Part shown: positions 1-9,744 of the stretch, in pieces
Layout of the letters: each line of letters opens with the position of its first letter
Numbering within the stretch: the first letter of the stretch is position 1
NCBI RefSeq assembly: GCF_000948975.2
Contig: NZ_CP059735.1
Coordinates: 3,844,001 to 3,908,000, forward strand
Length of the DNA stretch: 64,000 bases
From: Thalassomonas actiniarum
Lineage (GTDB): Bacteria > Pseudomonadota > Gammaproteobacteria > Enterobacterales > Alteromonadaceae
Direction: 5' to 3'
Position numbers and translations under genes: made by a program
Notes under the pieces: model-generated
Told to the model about the DNA's origin: nothing
The model's database searches: none
The model's input: only the letters and a program-made list of their open reading frames with translations

Positions 1-1168
1 GGATAACTTCTGAGCCTTTTTCATATACGGTTAAGGTATAGAAATTATTCATTTCCATGACCTTTTCCGGCCTGATGGGATGCGCCATAGGCCCGGCATC
101 CTCGGCAAACTGTTGCGATCTCAGCACCCTGACATTCTGAATACGGCTCACCGTTTTAGAATTCATGTCTCCGCTAAACTGCTGATCGCGAAAAACCGTC
201 AAACCTTCCTTTAAACTCAGCTGAAACCAGTCCCGGCAAGTCACGCGATTACCGGTCCAGTTATGGAAATATTCATGGGCGATCACAGCTTCAATATTAT
301 AATAATCCACGTCTGTGGCGCTTTCCGTGTCTGCCAGCACATATTTACTGTTAAAAACATTCAATCCTTTGTTTTCCATCGCCCCCATATTGAAGAAGTC
401 GACCGCCACTATCATATAGATATCTAAATCGTAGGCCAGGGAAAAGGTTTCTTCGTCCCAGGCCATGGCATTTTTTAAAGAAGCCATGGCATGCTCGGCT
501 TTTGCCAGGTTGCCTTTATCGACAAATATTTCCAGCGCCACTTCTCTGTTTTCTGAAGTTAGATAACTGTCCTGCAGCAAGTCAAAATCACCGGCCACCA
601 GGGCAAACAAATAACAGGGCTTGGGAAAGGGATCATGCCACTGGACAAAATGTTTGCCGTTATCCAGCTCTCCCGAGGCAATTTTATTACCGTTTGAAAG
701 TAAATATGGATACTTGATTTTATCGGCTATAACTTTGCTGGTAAAAACGGCCATCACATCCGGGCGGTCCAGATAATAGGTTATTCGCCTGAAACCTTCG
801 GCTTCACACTGGGTGCAAAAAGCATCACCGGACTTAAAGAGCCCTTCCAGGGCAGTATTGTCCTGGGGGTTTATTTCCGTAACTATGGTTAATTGGAATT
901 CATCTGCCCGTACCGGAATTTCCAATCCGGTAGCCGATAAATAATAATCGCTGGCAGATAACAGGCATTGGTCTATTTTTACCGACAGTAAAGTCAGGTG
1001 TTCGCCATCAAGCACAAGCGGCTCTTCACCACTGCCCTGGCGTTTCACCGACATCACACTGGTGACTTTCGTGGCGGTATCATCTAATTCAAACGTTAAA
1101 TCGATAGTAGAAATAGTAAAAGCTGAAACTTGGTAATCTGCCAGATAACGTGGGGTAAATTCACTCAT
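1..1168 (-). CDS. pepN: Aminopeptidase N, N-terminal part (cut by window edge)
   Basis: Zinc M1-family aminopeptidase that removes N-terminal residues from peptides in the cytoplasm. About 389 codons are visible from the ATG at 1168, and the frame runs open off the left edge, so the C-terminal half lies outside. The substrate-anchoring GAMENKG motif is followed by the zinc motif HEYFHNW, with its first His at about residue 298, close to its position in E. coli PepN, and then by NRVTCRDWFQLSLKEGLTVFRDQ-like sequence carrying the third zinc ligand. The start is the first ATG in frame and gives the usual MSEFTPRYL-type N terminus with no signal peptide. A terminator for the downstream-facing nhaC lies between the two genes, so pepN is probably transcribed on its own. 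Confidence 0.95.
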   Translation of the reverse strand, partial: MSEFTPRYLADYQVSAFTISTIDLTFELDDTATKVTSVMSVKRQGSGEEPLVLDGEHLTLLSVKIDQCLLSASDYYLSATGLEIPVRADEFQLTIVTEINPQDNTALEGLFKSGDAFCTQCEAEGFRRITYYLDRPDVMAVFTSKVIADKIKYPYLLSNGNKIASGELDNGKHFVQWHDPFPKPCYLFALVAGDFDLLQDSYLTSENREVALEIFVDKGNLAKAEHAMASLKNAMAWDEETFSLAYDLDIYMIVAVDFFNMGAMENKGLNVFNSKYVLADTESATDVDYYNIEAVIAHEYFHNWTGNRVTCRDWFQLSLKEGLTVFRDQQFSGDMNSKTVSRIQNVRVLRSQQFAEDAGPMAHPIRPEKVMEMNNFYTLTVYEKGSEVI

Positions 1169-1241
1169 AAATAGGTCCCTGAATACGGCCAGTCAGTTGG
1201 CCTTGATGAATATTATTTTATAAATAAACAAGCTGAAAAAC

Positions 1242-1267
1242 AAAAAACCTGCATAACACAGGTTTTT
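1242..1267 (-). terminator. Rho-independent terminator of nhaC
   Basis: A 9-bp perfect stem AAAAACCTG/CAGGTTTTT with a short loop; read on the minus strand it ends in a T-run. It lies 23 bases beyond the nhaC stop codon. Confidence 0.85.
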
Positions 1268-1290
1268 GAATAAATATTTACTTTAAAAAA

Positions 1291-2742
1291 TTAGCTGCTT
1301 TTAACCAATTTTTTTATTTTAAATCCGATCATGCCATAAACAATCGCCAGCATCGGATTGATCAGGTTAAAGAAGCAATAGAAGATATATTCCAGAGGAT
1401 TAACCATCAACACGCTGGACATATAGGCGCCACAGGTATTCCAGGGAATAAGCGGCGAAGTAATGGTGCCTGAGTCTTCCAAAGTACGGCTTAATACCAC
1501 AGGATCCAGTCCCCGGCGCTGATATTCTTCTTTATACATACGCCCGGGCATCACAATCGCCATATATTGATCTGCGGTGATCAAGTTAGTACCGATACAG
1601 GTGGCAACCGTACTGGCAATCAGGCTGCCGGTTGATTTCGCGGCGGCAAGAATAGACTCCACCAGCTTACGCAACATGCCTAAATGCTCAAGCACAGCAC
1701 CAAAACTTAACGCACACATGATCAGCCAGATGGTCGTTAACATACTTGACATACCACCACCGCTTAACAGCTTGTTCAGCTCGGCATCGCCGGTTTCGAT
1801 TGCTACGCCGTCGAAAAAGGCGGTCCATACCACCATAAGATTACCGGCAAACGCCTCACTGCCTTCGCTTGCCAGGCGCATGATCAAGTCCTGCTGGAAC
1901 AATACCGCCCATACTCCCCCTAACAGCGCGCCGATAGAAACCGCGGGAAAAGCCGGTACTTTTTTAATCGCCATCGCTAACAGTACAACTAAGGGAATAA
2001 GGTTAAAAATACTGAGGTTAAACTGCTGTGCCAGCTGGCTATTCATCATATCGATGGCATTGGTATCCGCGCTGGAGGTTTCAGAAAAACCCAGTATCAG
2101 GAAAATCACGATTGCCGTTGAGATCGAAGGCACCGTAGTCCATAACATATAGCGGATATGGGCGAATAACTCGCTGCCGGCAACAGCCGGGGCCAGGTTG
2201 GTAGTTTCAGACAGTGGAGAGATTTTATCGCCAAAATATGCCCCGGAAATGACCGCACCCGCGGTAATGGCCGGCGATAACCCCAGGCCCTGTGCTATGC
2301 CGAGCAAGGCAACACCTATGGTAGCCGCCGTCGTCCAGGAGCTGCCGATACTCATGGCTACTATGCCACAAATAATACAGGCGGCGGCATAAAACCAGCT
2401 GGGATCCAAAATTTTCAAACCATAGTAGATCATGGTCGGTACAGTGCCGGATAATAACCAGGTACCGATTAATGCGCCTACGGAAAGTAAAATCAGCACA
2501 GCCCCCAGGGATAATGAAATACCGTTAACCACGGCTTTCTCCATTTCACGCCAGCTATGGCCATTCTTTAATCCTATGACCATCGCCAGGCCCATACTGA
2601 TCAATAAGGCAATCTGATTGGGACCATAAGATGAATTATCACCAAAGTAACCTACTGCAGTGGCTAGCATGGCCACCAGGGCTAATACCGGGATAAAGGT
2701 ATCGACCATACTGGGAGATTTTTTCAAAGGAGTGTCTGTCAT
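1291..2742 (-). CDS. nhaC: NhaC-family Na+/H+ antiporter
   Basis: Inner-membrane antiporter that expels sodium in exchange for protons; NhaC members are common in marine and alkaline-adapted bacteria. The 483-residue product is hydrophobic almost throughout, with about a dozen membrane segments. The family core is visible in the first half: the stretch around residues 130-185 with SIGSSWTTAATIGVA followed by GAVISGAYFGDKISPLSETTNLA, whose charged Asp/Lys/Glu residues sit in the transport path. A second conserved block near residue 415, TLEDSGTITSPLIPWNTCG, is also typical of NhaC. It is a single gene with its own terminator. Exact substrate (Na+, Li+ or malate/lactate coupling as in MleN relatives) cannot be decided from sequence. 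Confidence 0.92.
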   Translation of the reverse strand: MTDTPLKKSPSMVDTFIPVLALVAMLATAVGYFGDNSSYGPNQIALLISMGLAMVIGLKNGHSWREMEKAVVNGISLSLGAVLILLSVGALIGTWLLSGTVPTMIYYGLKILDPSWFYAAACIICGIVAMSIGSSWTTAATIGVALLGIAQGLGLSPAITAGAVISGAYFGDKISPLSETTNLAPAVAGSELFAHIRYMLWTTVPSISTAIVIFLILGFSETSSADTNAIDMMNSQLAQQFNLSIFNLIPLVVLLAMAIKKVPAFPAVSIGALLGGVWAVLFQQDLIMRLASEGSEAFAGNLMVVWTAFFDGVAIETGDAELNKLLSGGGMSSMLTTIWLIMCALSFGAVLEHLGMLRKLVESILAAAKSTGSLIASTVATCIGTNLITADQYMAIVMPGRMYKEEYQRRGLDPVVLSRTLEDSGTITSPLIPWNTCGAYMSSVLMVNPLEYIFYCFFNLINPMLAIVYGMIGFKIKKLVKSS

Positions 2743-2985
2743 GGTTATATTGAAACCTTCTTATACTTAATTATTATTGAAGTCATACCAAGCACACATA
2801 AGGAAACACTCTGTCAATAAGCCTTTTCTTGTATATGTTGGCATCAAAGCCTGCTTAACATGCCTAGTCTCTTTAAAGAGTGCAAGTGCTTTCTTTATTA
2901 TTTACTTCGCAGCTATGGTGGTTAAGGCAAGGTTTGGTAAATAACTATTCTTATTTTATGGATATTTCTTATGGTGCAGATAAAC

Positions 2986-3010
2986 AAAAGCCGCCATGGC
3001 CGGCGGCTTC
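2986..3010 (-). terminator. Rho-independent terminator of the proQ-prc operon
   Basis: GC-rich stem AAGCCGCC/GGCGGCTT around a GCCATGGC palindrome; on the minus strand it is followed by TTTTGTTT. It lies just past the prc stop codon. Confidence 0.85.
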
Positions 3011-3027
3011 ATACGCTATTACGCCCG

Positions 3028-5061
3028 TTATTTTTTAGCAACTTTCCCCAGGGAAACCAGATCAAAAGTGATTTTGGCGGTTTCATCTAAAAAGGGATCT
3101 AACTCATCAAGTTCATCAGGCAAATCGTCTAAAGATTTCACTTGTTCCATCTTCATCGCCACTAACCTTTCGTTGGTACGTGCCAGTTGCTTCACCTTGC
3201 GCTCTTCCCTTTTCGCTTTACGCTTGGCCAAATTCAACGAGATAGTCTTATCGTCTTTTTCTGCCTGATAGACCACAATATCATCTAACAAATAGTTAAA
3301 CTCTTTATTGCTTTTGATCCGCTCTTTATGCAGGGAATTTAAATAAGCCAGATCCGAGCTAAGATCATTGAGCTTAGTATACTTGGCCTGAGCAATTTGA
3401 TCCCAGGGCAGTGCATTTTCTTCCCGGCTTTCTCCCCAATCCTCAGGGTCAACCGCCGACGGATATTCAATATCGGGCAATACCCCCCGGTGCTGGGTGC
3501 TGCCGCCATTGATACGGTAAAACTTGGCGATAGTAAACTGAATGCTGCCAAAAGGCTTCTCATAGAGATCGTAAACCCGGCCCAACCCTCTGTGCTGCTG
3601 AACGGTGCCTTTACCAAAGGTATGTTCACCGACAATAACACCGCGGCTGTAATCCTGAATAGCTGCAGAAAAAATTTCGGAGGCCGATGCACTGTAACGG
3701 TCCACCATTACGGTTAACGGCCCGTCATAATAGCTATAACCGTCTTTATCGCTGTTTACCGATACCCGGTTGGCGCCGTCCCTTACCTGGACCACAGGGC
3801 CTTTATCAATAAAAAGACCGGTAAGCAAAGTCGCTTCGGTTAATGAACCACCGCCGTTGCCACGCAGATCGACGATAATGCCTTCAACCTGCTGGGCTTT
3901 TAGTGAATCCAGCTCTTTTTTAACATCGCGGGAAAGATTATTGTAAAAACTCGGGATAGTGATCACCCCCAGTTTTTTACTGTCTACATCGCCGGCTTTT
4001 TCGTAATAAACTTCGGACTTGGCTGCCCTGTCTTCGAGTTTAATGGTATCGCGGATAATAGAAACAATTTTGGTACTGGCATCGTCATCCGATTCTCCGG
4101 GTAATACCTGCAAACGAACTTTACTGCCTTTAGGTCCCTTGATCAGTTCAACCACATCATCAAGACGCCAGCCGATGACATCGACAAATTCTTTATTATC
4201 CTGGGAAACCCCTACAATACGATCTTTTGGTTTTAATTCATTAGACTTATCGGCAGGGCCACCGGAAACAACACTTTGTATCACGGTATAATCTTCTTCA
4301 GCCCTAAGCACCGCCCCTATACCTTCAAGGGATAAGTTCATTTCCATCTGGAAACGTTCGGCATTACGGGGAGAAAGATAAGAAGTATGAGGCTCAACGA
4401 CCCGGGCAAAACTGTTCATCACAATTTGAAAAACATCTTCACTTTCGCTTTGCTTCAAACGCTTAATGGCGTATTTATAACGTTTAGATAAAATTTCCTG
4501 AATTTTTGGCCATTCCTTACCCGCCAGGGTCAGGTTCAGGGCATCGTATTTTACCTTTAACCGCCACAATTGATTTAATTCGGCTTCAGATACCGGCCAG
4601 GGCGCCTCTTCCCGGTCAAAGCTGTAAACTTCGTCCTTAGTGAAATCAAACGGCTTTTCCAGCTGAGTTAATGCATATTCATAACGCTCTAACCGGCGCT
4701 GCATATTGAGGTTATAAATATCATAGGCAACATCAAGTTGCCCGCGGGTGATCATAGTATCAAAATCATGCCGGTTCTTTTCAAACCCGGCTATATCAGA
4801 GGCTATAAAGACATTACGGGCATAATCGAGTTGCTTGATATAACGATCAAAAATCTGCTCGGATAAAGTATCGTTTATTTCAACAGGTTTATAATGGGCA
4901 CGCGTAAATTGCGCCGTTATCCGCTTGGTAGCTGTTGCATGTTGACTTTCTGGTGCGAGAACGGGAAGTGAGTCAGCCTGGTTCTTGCTATCAAAAGCAA
5001 ATAAATGCATGCTTGTTAATGACAAGGATACGGCAAGTGCGATACGACAAAATTTTTGCAT
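3028..5061 (-). CDS. prc: Tail-specific (C-terminal processing) periplasmic protease
   Basis: Periplasmic serine protease of family S41 that degrades proteins from their C termini; in E. coli it processes FtsI and controls MepS turnover. The 677-residue product matches Prc length. It has a signal peptide (about residues 1-22), a Prc-specific N-terminal region, a PDZ domain (about 235-330) with the EGIGAVL substrate-binding start, the S41 core with DLRGNGGG and DRYSASASEIF (catalytic Ser), and GEHTFGKGTVQ (catalytic Lys), then the Prc C-terminal domain. It follows proQ by 15 bases on the same strand, the same proQ-prc order as in E. coli, so the two are very likely cotranscribed. A terminator follows. 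Confidence 0.97.
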   Translation of the reverse strand: MQKFCRIALAVSLSLTSMHLFAFDSKNQADSLPVLAPESQHATATKRITAQFTRAHYKPVEINDTLSEQIFDRYIKQLDYARNVFIASDIAGFEKNRHDFDTMITRGQLDVAYDIYNLNMQRRLERYEYALTQLEKPFDFTKDEVYSFDREEAPWPVSEAELNQLWRLKVKYDALNLTLAGKEWPKIQEILSKRYKYAIKRLKQSESEDVFQIVMNSFARVVEPHTSYLSPRNAERFQMEMNLSLEGIGAVLRAEEDYTVIQSVVSGGPADKSNELKPKDRIVGVSQDNKEFVDVIGWRLDDVVELIKGPKGSKVRLQVLPGESDDDASTKIVSIIRDTIKLEDRAAKSEVYYEKAGDVDSKKLGVITIPSFYNNLSRDVKKELDSLKAQQVEGIIVDLRGNGGGSLTEATLLTGLFIDKGPVVQVRDGANRVSVNSDKDGYSYYDGPLTVMVDRYSASASEIFSAAIQDYSRGVIVGEHTFGKGTVQQHRGLGRVYDLYEKPFGSIQFTIAKFYRINGGSTQHRGVLPDIEYPSAVDPEDWGESREENALPWDQIAQAKYTKLNDLSSDLAYLNSLHKERIKSNKEFNYLLDDIVVYQAEKDDKTISLNLAKRKAKREERKVKQLARTNERLVAMKMEQVKSLDDLPDELDELDPFLDETAKITFDLVSLGKVAKK

Positions 5062-5076
5062 GCCTGTTACTCCATA

Positions 5077-5721
5077 TTATTCAGAATATATATTTTGGAT
5101 TTGTGTTTTAACGACCATTCCTGAACCGAGTTGTACACTGATGTCATTACCTGCAATTTCGGTGATTGTCGCATCCATCGGCGCATTACCTAATTGCACT
5201 TTTACATTCTTACCTACACTAATAGTAGCCGATTCTACCGGTTTCAGCGTAACCTTTTCTTTTTTTACAGGTTCACGTTTAGTCGCTTTCACCGCTTTAA
5301 ATTTAGCCTTATGCTTTTCAGACGCAGACTCCTTCGCAGCAGGCTTATTTCCTTTATAAGGTTTTTTACCTTCTTTGTCTTTACGGTTTTTGTTACCAAA
5401 TTTTTCCTGGCTTTCTTTTAAGGTTTTGCTGGCATAATCTGCCTGAGCCTGATCGATTTCTTCAGCATGATTCCCCTCTAAGTCAATACGAAAACTGCCT
5501 TTTTTAATCGACTTCAGGTAACGCCAGCTGCTGGTGTAATGACGAAGCGCCTGGCGAAGACGGGTTTTACTGACAGTTTCGTCATCAGCCAGCTTTTGTG
5601 CCAATTCCTGAAAAATGCCAATTTTTAATGGTTTCGCAGCCCCTTCGACAGAAAAACACGCGGGAAATTTTTCTGCTAAATAGGCAATTAATTCTTTACT
5701 GCTAGTACGTTTAGTTTCCAT
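5077..5721 (-). CDS. proQ: RNA chaperone ProQ
   Basis: Global RNA-binding protein of the ProQ/FinO family that binds structured 3' ends of mRNAs and small RNAs. The 214-residue product has the FinO-like fold in residues 1-115, with the patterns FPACF, LKIGIF and LRQALRHYTSSWRYL, then a Lys/Glu/Ala-rich linker (about 115-165) and a short Tudor-like C-terminal domain (about 165-214, VGKNVKVQLGNAPMDATI). This three-part layout is that of E. coli ProQ. The gene starts the proQ-prc operon and is preceded by the small gene at 5749-6030 after 27 bases, so the transcript may extend back to msrC. Confidence 0.97.
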   Translation of the reverse strand: METKRTSSKELIAYLAEKFPACFSVEGAAKPLKIGIFQELAQKLADDETVSKTRLRQALRHYTSSWRYLKSIKKGSFRIDLEGNHAEEIDQAQADYASKTLKESQEKFGNKNRKDKEGKKPYKGNKPAAKESASEKHKAKFKAVKATKREPVKKEKVTLKPVESATISVGKNVKVQLGNAPMDATITEIAGNDISVQLGSGMVVKTQIQNIYSE

Positions 5722-5748
5722 AAATACAATTTAACTCAAAATAAAAAT

Positions 5749-6030
5749 TTAATCCTGAAGATACTGATCCCGGTTTTCCAAAACATGTTGGCACCAGTCA
5801 TAAATATCATCCGTTTCTAAATCCGGCAGTTCTTCCTGCCCGATCCAAGTATCCCATACCCGCTCTAACAGCTGAGTAAGTACATTAGGTTCTATATCTT
5901 CTTCGGCACATGCATAAAGGGTATGATAAATTTCATTTAACCTTTCTGCTACCTGCTCTTCATTTCCTTCCCAGTCTCCGACAACCGCTTCTGAGACCAG
6001 GAAATCGTGAATAACAACAAATTCTTTCAT
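5749..6030 (-). CDS. Small acidic protein of unknown function, in the msrC-proQ operon
   Basis: A 93-residue, strongly acidic protein with no signal peptide or membrane segment and five Trp residues (WEG, WDTWIG, WCQH). I do not recognise a named family; similar small genes occur at this place in related genera as far as I remember. Its ATG lies two bases after the msrC stop codon, so translation is almost certainly coupled, and proQ follows after 27 bases. The position suggests a cytoplasmic protein expressed together with MsrC and ProQ, but nothing in the sequence points to a specific role. Confidence 0.85.
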   Translation of the reverse strand: MKEFVVIHDFLVSEAVVGDWEGNEEQVAERLNEIYHTLYACAEEDIEPNVLTQLLERVWDTWIGQEELPDLETDDIYDWCQHVLENRDQYLQD

Positions 6031-6032
6031 CG

Positions 6033-6491
6033 TTATACCAGACTCGATTCAAAAGTCTGCACTAAGGCTTCTAAGCCTGCTTGATCATCAGCATCAAAAC
6101 GCTCAAATCGGGTACTGTCAATATCTAATACAGCCACCACTTTACCTTCTTTTCTCACCGGCAGTACTATTTCAGCATTACTGGCGGCGTCACAGGCAAT
6201 ATGACCTGAAAATTGGTGAACATCGGCAATACGCTGAACCTCTCCGGTTTTAGCAGCAGTACCACAAACACCTGCTCCTAAGGGTATTCTAATACAAGCG
6301 ACCTTACCTTGGAATGGTCCCAGCACTAATTCTTCATCGAAACAACGATAAAAACCAACCCAATTCACCTCATCCAGGGCATCAAACAATAAAGCAGAGA
6401 TATTGGCCATATTGGCAATGCTGTCGGTTTCTCCGGCAATAATAGCACTCACTTGTGCGTTGAGCGTTTGATAAAAGTCAGCTTTACTCAT
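6033..6491 (-). CDS. msrC: Free methionine-(R)-sulfoxide reductase, GAF domain (YebR/MsrC)
   Basis: Cytoplasmic enzyme that reduces free methionine-R-sulfoxide. It is a single GAF domain of 152 residues. The three family cysteines are present as Cys66, Cys76 and Cys100; their spacing (10 and 24 residues) is the same as Cys84, Cys94 and Cys118 of the E. coli enzyme, of which the last is catalytic. Surrounding motifs NWVGFY, LGPFQGK and GVCGTAA are typical. In E. coli, yebR also lies near proQ and prc, so the context supports the call. It is first in a tight run msrC / unknown / proQ / prc. Confidence 0.95.
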   Translation of the reverse strand: MSKADFYQTLNAQVSAIIAGETDSIANMANISALLFDALDEVNWVGFYRCFDEELVLGPFQGKVACIRIPLGAGVCGTAAKTGEVQRIADVHQFSGHIACDAASNAEIVLPVRKEGKVVAVLDIDSTRFERFDADDQAGLEALVQTFESSLV

Positions 6492-6580
6492 CTATAAAAC
6501 CCCATCAGAGTCAAAAAGCGCATAACATACCCTGTTCATGCCATAAATTAAAGCATTATCCGGTACTAGAACAGAATAAA

Positions 6581-7354
6581 TTAAGGAATTATTCTAAAAG
6601 AGACAATAACCCGCGCCCGGATCTCTTGCCCGGGATGATCCGAAGCCGCACTCCCTTTCAATAAAGGATGTCCCTGCCCGCGTATACTGTCCGGTAATAT
6701 AACTTCCTTGAGTGAAAACAAAGCTCCCAGTTTAGTACCGGTTTGCCGGGCCAGATGCCCGGCCTTGGTTTTGGCATTAACCACGGCTTTGTCTAAAGCT
6801 TGTTGATAATACTGGTGGTATTCATCTGGATTTATCGGGCTGGGAAAAAAATGCTTGATACCGTGACTCAAGGCTCTTTGCAAAAACTGCTGATAAAGAC
6901 CGTGATCAGAAAAATTGATGCTCAGTTCCCGGGACAACTCAAATTTCTCAAGTCCGCTGTTCTTACTGCCCGCAGCCGCAGATACAAAAACCTGAGCCTC
7001 TTGTCCCTGGTATAAGGTGTGCGGTACTTCGAGTGCCTGAACCTGTACCGCATCTTCTTTATATATCGGCCGGATATTAAGCTGCTGCCAGTGAATATTT
7101 GCCTCTGCTATCTCTAAACCGGCTGCTATTTGCTTTATTTGTCTGCTCTGTTGCTCTATAAGCATTTTTGCTTTACTGATATGGCGGCTTTCCTCTTTGA
7201 GCACCAGATTCATTTTCATCCGGTCAGAATTTGGGGCTATTACGCCATCACCGATGACTTCAATAATATTTTCTCTTTGAAACTCGCGCTCGTGCTCTTC
7301 AGCCCAGGATGGTAAGAGTATTAAACAGCAGGCAGACAATATCAGGAGTCTCAT
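6581..7354 (-). CDS. Secreted SIMPL-domain (DUF541) protein
   Basis: A 257-residue exported protein of the SIMPL/DUF541 family (E. coli YggE type), whose members form oligomeric periplasmic or outer-membrane-associated rings; the molecular role is poorly defined and linked to oxidative-stress resistance. Signal peptide at residues 1-18 ending SWA. Family features are visible: IIEVIGDGVIAPNSDRMKMNL near the start, repeated alpha-beta segments, and a late block with KAVVNAKTKAGHLARQTGTKLG. Its ATG overlaps the stop of the upstream DUF2057 gene by one base (TAATG), so the two are translationally coupled. Confidence 0.85.
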   Translation of the reverse strand: MRLLILSACCLILLPSWAEEHEREFQRENIIEVIGDGVIAPNSDRMKMNLVLKEESRHISKAKMLIEQQSRQIKQIAAGLEIAEANIHWQQLNIRPIYKEDAVQVQALEVPHTLYQGQEAQVFVSAAAGSKNSGLEKFELSRELSINFSDHGLYQQFLQRALSHGIKHFFPSPINPDEYHQYYQQALDKAVVNAKTKAGHLARQTGTKLGALFSLKEVILPDSIRGQGHPLLKGSAASDHPGQEIRARVIVSFRIIP

Positions 7355-7959
7355 TATTTTGCTTCTCCCCGTGCTGCCGAGTCTATTTGCTCCTCTAACA
7401 GCAGATACTGCATAAATTGTCTTTTCTGCTTTTCACTGGCAAGCTGCCACCAGCGCTTAAGGTGTATCAAGGCATTTTCCCCCTGCCCTGTTACCGGCTT
7501 TACCGGGTCTTTGCCACGAGATTTAAATACCGGATGATCAACCATAAGTCCCGCTTTATATTTCATTAAATCTTGAATAAATACGGGATGTTCGCGGTTT
7601 AACGTATCATGGAGAGTGACATTAAATCTATCGGCAAAATCCCGGGCCTGCTCTTCATCTGCAATCTTGGGCAGCTTAAGGGTCAGTTCATCCTGCTCAC
7701 CGACAGTAAAAATGACCACATATGGCTCAGATGTTATCTTGGTATGATCATCATCTTCATAGTTTTCAAAAATATCTTTATATTCCAACACCAGCAACTG
7801 CTGTCCCGGTGTTAGGGAGATATCGCTGTCAGAGGCAAAAAATGAATTTTGGTAAGGCTGGCCGTTAATACTGACAACAGTGATTTCTTTGGGTAATGAC
7901 AAATTACCAGCCAAAACAGTCCCAGAAAAAAACAATAAAAATAAAAAACTTAGGCGCAA
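7354..7959 (-). CDS. Secreted DUF2057 (YccT-like) protein
   Basis: A 201-residue exported protein resembling the DUF2057 family (E. coli YccT/CsgI, which inhibits curli fibre formation). Signal peptide at residues 1-17 (FLFFSGTVLA-G). The typical beta-rich start is present: LPKEITVVSINGQ, a SLTPGQQLLVLEYKDIFE strand pair and SEPYVVIF. The C-terminal helical part ends with YLLLEEQ. Coupled to the following SIMPL gene through a TAATG overlap; both are envelope proteins. Function in this organism is not known, and no curli genes are visible in the window. Confidence 0.8.
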   Translation of the reverse strand: MRLSFLFLLFFSGTVLAGNLSLPKEITVVSINGQPYQNSFFASDSDISLTPGQQLLVLEYKDIFENYEDDDHTKITSEPYVVIFTVGEQDELTLKLPKIADEEQARDFADRFNVTLHDTLNREHPVFIQDLMKYKAGLMVDHPVFKSRGKDPVKPVTGQGENALIHLKRWWQLASEKQKRQFMQYLLLEEQIDSAARGEAK

Positions 7960-8127
7960 AACAATTTCCCTGATTGCTCAATAACAGATAGTTATGGTGT
8001 TATAAACCTTTCACCCTAAACTGTAAACCCATTCCCGCCGGCTAAGAAAAATATTTTCCCCATTTCAGGAAAGTTTAAGCGCTTGCCTCCTGGCTTTATT
8101 ACCTAAACTTTTCCCTAACCTATTCAC

Positions 8128-9744
8128 CTAGATAATAAATTTCGATGTAGCCTGATCAAGTTTTACCGCATTGTTATCCAGGCCGGATGCTACATTACGC
8201 ATTTCATTTACGGCTTCAGAGGTCTGGCTAAACTTCAGATACATTTCTTCAATATTATTAACCACGACATCAGCCACCACAGATTGCTGCTCGGTTGCGG
8301 CGGCAATCTGGCCATTCATAGAACTGATATGTTCAATCTGGTGTTTTATTTTATCCAGCGACTCCCCCATTTCACGGGAGATCATTTCATTATTATTGGC
8401 TTTTTCACTTGCTTCATTCATGGATTTTACCGATAAGCTCGCCGCAGAGATTAATTTATCCAGCAGTTCGCGAATTTCCGTGGTAGACAAGGCGGTCCTT
8501 GAGGCCAAGCTCCTGACTTCATCGGCCACAACGGCAAAACCTCGCCCTTGCTCTCCCGCTCTTGCCGCTTCAATGGCTGCATTTAGGGCAAGTAAATTAG
8601 TTTGCTCGGCAATACCATTGATAACATCGAGAATTTTATTCATATTCTGTGAGTCTTGTGCCAACTGGTTAACGACATCAGAAGCGGTTTCTATGTCTTT
8701 GGTCAGTTCGGTGGAAACAGCCAAAGACTGCTCTACTTTTGCCATGCTTTCATTGGCTTCAATTTCCCCGGCATTGGCGGCATCGGCGGCTTGTGAAGCT
8801 GACTTGGTAATATCTGCTACACTTAACTGCATTTCTTGCATGGATTGCTTGGTCGTCTCGGCCACACTGGTTTGCTCGCTGACATTTGACTCCACTTGTT
8901 GCACCTTCGCCGAAAGCTCCTGGGCGCTATTAGCAAGCGGATTTACGACATTAACGATTTCCTGCACAATACCGCGTAGCATTTGGGTAAAGTTATTAAA
9001 ATACTTCACCACACTGCCAAGCTCATCTTCACTGGTCACATGTAACTGATTGGTTAAGTCACCGTCCCCTTCCGCCAGTTCTTTTAATGAAGCCTCAATA
9101 GAGACCACTGAATGGCTGATGGCTCTAGCAATGTAGGTCCCGAGCACAGACATCAGAACAAGTAATATGACCCCGACAATGATGCTCAAATCCCGGGATT
9201 GATCTGAGTTATTGATAGTGGTTTGAATATTCTTTTGAAAATCAGATAACGCTGCCTTTTTTTCTGCTTGTAACTTTTTTTCCACCTGACTAAACAAGTT
9301 TGACTTCACTTCAATTTTTGGCGTCAAGGCTTCGAAATCAGCACTGCCTTCAATAAAACCCCGGGTAATTTCATCCGATAGCACATTATATTTGCCCATA
9401 CTGTCTTTAATGCCCCGATAAGCCGTTAACTCAGGTGCCAGTTCGCTGATCTTTTTGACATTGGCACTAAGCAACTGATAGGTCGTGCCGGCATCAGCGA
9501 GTAAGTCTTCATCAGAAAAAGAGACACTCTGGGTGTAAATTTCATCCAACCTCTGCCATAAGGTGACATTCTCACTGGTTAAGTTAACCAGATGAATGGA
9601 TACCTGGGCCACCCTTTCAAGCAATACCTGGTTTTTTGCTATCGCATTGATATTTATGATCAGGTTCACCACAAAAATTAATACCGCGATAGCGAGAATG
9701 GCGATTATTTTATGAAAAATACGCAATCTTTTGAAAAACAGCAT
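8128..9744 (-). CDS. Methyl-accepting chemotaxis protein
   Basis: Transmembrane chemoreceptor signalling to CheA/CheW. The 538 residues run: TM1 about 10-32, a helical periplasmic sensor (33-185), TM2 about 186-206, HAMP (about 205-260, with [10 protein letters not shown]), and the methylation and signalling helices. The hairpin tip is intact at about 377-411, with [18 protein letters not shown] then [12 protein letters not shown]. The sensor looks like a four-helix-bundle type; the ligand cannot be predicted. The ATG is preceded by a strong ribosome-binding site GGAGGTGTGA. It stands alone with 385 bases to the DUF2057 start downstream on the same strand and 575 bases upstream. No C-terminal pentapeptide tether. 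Confidence 0.96.
   Translation of the reverse strand: MLFFKRLRIFHKIIAILAIAVLIFVVNLIININAIAKNQVLLERVAQVSIHLVNLTSENVTLWQRLDEIYTQSVSFSDEDLLADAGTTYQLLSANVKKISELAPELTAYRGIKDSMGKYNVLSDEITRGFIEGSADFEALTPKIEVKSNLFSQVEKKLQAEKKAALSDFQKNIQTTINNSDQSRDLSIIVGVILLVLMSVLGTYIARAISHSVVSIEASLKELAEGDGDLTNQLHVTSEDELGSVVKYFNNFTQMLRGIVQEIVNVVNPLANSAQELSAKVQQVESNVSEQTSVAETTKQSMQEMQLSVADITKSASQAADAANAGEIEANESMAKVEQSLAVSTELTKDIETASDVVNQLAQDSQNMNKILDVINGIAEQTNLLALNAAIEAARAGEQGRGFAVVADEVRSLASRTALSTTEIRELLDKLISAASLSVKSMNEASEKANNNEMISREMGESLDKIKHQIEHISSMNGQIAAATEQQSVVADVVVNNIEEMYLKFSQTSEAVNEMRNVASGLDNNAVKLDQATSKFII

Noticed and set aside
1577-2152. 191-codon plus frame opposite nhaC
   Set aside because: Shadow of a clearly conserved membrane protein gene; Ser/Thr/Ile-rich product without domains.
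8171-9049. 292-codon plus frame opposite the chemoreceptor
   Set aside because: Antisense shadow of the conserved signalling domain; Ser/Leu-rich composition without domains.
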